In this document: in pieces, positions 6,705 through 7,603 of the stretch
Numbering within the stretch: position 1 is the first letter of the stretch
Layout: every line of letters begins with the position of its first letter
Source of the DNA: Dehalococcoidia bacterium
GTDB taxonomy: Bacteria > Chloroflexota > Dehalococcoidia > Dehalococcoidales > DAOWLH01
Reading direction: 5' to 3'
Assembly: GCA_030638985.1 (NCBI GenBank)
Contig: DAOWDO010000016.1
Coordinates: forward strand, 1 to 7,603
DNA: 7,603 bases
Program-made: the position numbers and the translations under genes
Notes under the pieces: model-generated
Told to the model about the DNA's origin: nothing
Database searches by the model: none
The model's input: only the letters and a program-made list of their open reading frames with translations

Positions 6705-7574
6705 ATGAAAGTAGCCATTATCGGCGGCACCGGGAAGATGGGCCGGTGGTTCGCCCGTTTTCTGGCTGCGGAGGGTGACGAGGGAACGCTCATCGGCAGG
6801 CACCGGGCAAAGCTGGAGGCGGCTGGCCGGGAGCTTGGTGTTGCCTTCAGCACCGGCATGGCTGAAGTTGAGTCGGCTGACGTTATCCTGGTATCGGTGT
6901 CGGTGGATTCTTTTGAAGAAGTGGTCAAAGAACTCGGCGCCCACACCCATTCCAGGCAGGCTATCCTGGATGTCACCTCGGTCAAGGAAAGGCCGGTGGC
7001 ACTTTTGCACCGGTACATAAAGCAGGGGAAAGTGCTGGGAGCGCATCCTGTGTTTGGCCCCGGGGCCAGAAGCCTGGTCAACCAGAACGTTGTCCTGACG
7101 CCGACAAGTCAGGCAGAGAATGTCCTGGCGGAGAAAGTCAAGAAATATCTGGAGGCCAGAAGGGCCAGGGTGCGGCTGATGTCGCCACTGGAGCACGACG
7201 ACATGATGGCTGTTATTCTGGGGCTGGCCCATTATATCGCCATTGTTTCTGCTGATAGCCTGCTTGGTTTCGAAAAGCTGGCGGAGCTGGAGGCCATCGG
7301 TGGCATTACCTACAAGGTACTGTTGACACTGGTGGAGAGTGTCCTTACCGAGGACCCGGAGCTTTATACTTCCTTGCAGATGAACCTTCCCCGGCTGCCG
7401 GAGATGCAGGAGCGCTTTCAGCAGAGTGCCGGCAGTTGGGCAGGTCTGGTAAAGGATGGCAACAGGTCGGAGTTCATCCGGAGGATGAAGCTGCTCCGGA
7501 GCAAGCTTGAGGTTGATAACCCGAATTTCGGTAAGGCCTATGACAATATGTACCGGATTGCCGAGGGGTTATAG
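6705..7574 (+). CDS. tyrA: Prephenate dehydrogenase (TyrA family)
   Basis: TyrA oxidatively decarboxylates prephenate to 4-hydroxyphenylpyruvate, or arogenate to tyrosine. The 289 residues comprise an N-terminal Rossmann domain with GGTGKMG (7-13) and a helical C-terminal dimerisation domain. It resembles the dehydrogenase part of the E. coli T-protein: Ser92 in DVTSVKERP, the catalytic-type His114 in AHPVFGPG, His164 in LEHDDMMA, His176 in GLAHYIA and TEDPELY (215-221) all align. There is no fused chorismate mutase, which PheA can supply, and no C-terminal ACT domain. Two points are odd. The loop after the second strand is GRHRAK rather than acidic, hinting at NADP+ use. Ser212 also stands where the E. 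coli enzyme has the prephenate-binding Arg294. Substrate and cofactor choice are therefore open, while family membership is secure. The gene lies 3 bases after pheA and is the last complete gene visible. Confidence 0.93.
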   Translation: MKVAIIGGTGKMGRWFARFLAAEGDEGTLIGRHRAKLEAAGRELGVAFSTGMAEVESADVILVSVSVDSFEEVVKELGAHTHSRQAILDVTSVKERPVALLHRYIKQGKVLGAHPVFGPGARSLVNQNVVLTPTSQAENVLAEKVKKYLEARRARVRLMSPLEHDDMMAVILGLAHYIAIVSADSLLGFEKLAELEAIGGITYKVLLTLVESVLTEDPELYTSLQMNLPRLPEMQERFQQSAGSWAGLVKDGNRSEFIRRMKLLRSKLEVDNPNFGKAYDNMYRIAEGL

Positions 7575-7603
7575 CAGCCGACATGGTGGTCACTTGGCCA
7601 GCA

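Noticed and set aside
7575..7603. ATG at 7583 open to the right edge, or a terminator after tyrA
   Set aside because: Only seven codons are visible, with no well-spaced ribosome binding site. No hairpin followed by a T-run is visible either, so neither a gene nor a terminator can be supported.
1..7603. Mobile element, CRISPR array, RNA gene or novel system
   Set aside because: No repeats, transposase, tRNA-like or rRNA-like stretch was seen, and essentially every base is inside a recognised aromatic biosynthesis gene.

Overview
The window is one unbroken run of same-strand genes for making chorismate, phenylalanine and the tyrosine precursor. It holds the last 49 codons of a DAHP synthase (aroF-like), then complete aroB, aroD, an aroE-aroK fusion, aroA, aroC, a chorismate mutase-prephenate dehydratase (pheA) and a prephenate dehydrogenase (tyrA). 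All genes are on the + strand. Every identification rests on family motifs read directly from the translated sequence.

Layout: the DAHP synthase tail ends at 152, and aroB starts at 154. aroD starts 4 bases after aroB. The aroE-aroK fusion overlaps aroD by 4 bases (ATGA) and aroA overlaps the fusion the same way. aroC overlaps aroA by 11 bases and pheA overlaps aroC by 4 bases (ATGA). tyrA starts 3 bases after pheA. This leaves no room for internal promoters or terminators in intergenic DNA, so the genes are very probably one transcript with coupled translation. Any promoter, attenuator or operator must lie upstream of the window. The 29 bases after tyrA show no clear terminator and no certain gene.

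How the genes work together: the DAHP synthase makes the first committed intermediate. AroB closes the ring to 3-dehydroquinate, and AroD (type I, Schiff-base lysine) dehydrates it. The AroE half of the fusion reduces dehydroshikimate and the AroK half phosphorylates shikimate. AroA adds the enolpyruvyl group and AroC makes chorismate. PheA converts chorismate to prephenate and then to phenylpyruvate. TyrA oxidises prephenate (or possibly arogenate) on the tyrosine branch. Only PheA carries an ACT regulatory domain with the phenylalanine-site motifs.

Organism: a bacterium with moderately GC-rich coding DNA. The gene order and the style of the proteins recall the aromatic operon of Dehalococcoidia (phylum Chloroflexota). 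That placement is from memory of family and gene-order patterns and is only moderately certain.

The window is core metabolism and shows no sign of a new defence, mobile or secondary-metabolite system. The points worth a second look are the aroE-aroK fusion, the altered Asn-Ala-Gly-Thr loop of EPSP synthase, and a serine in TyrA where the well-studied enzymes have a prephenate-binding arginine.
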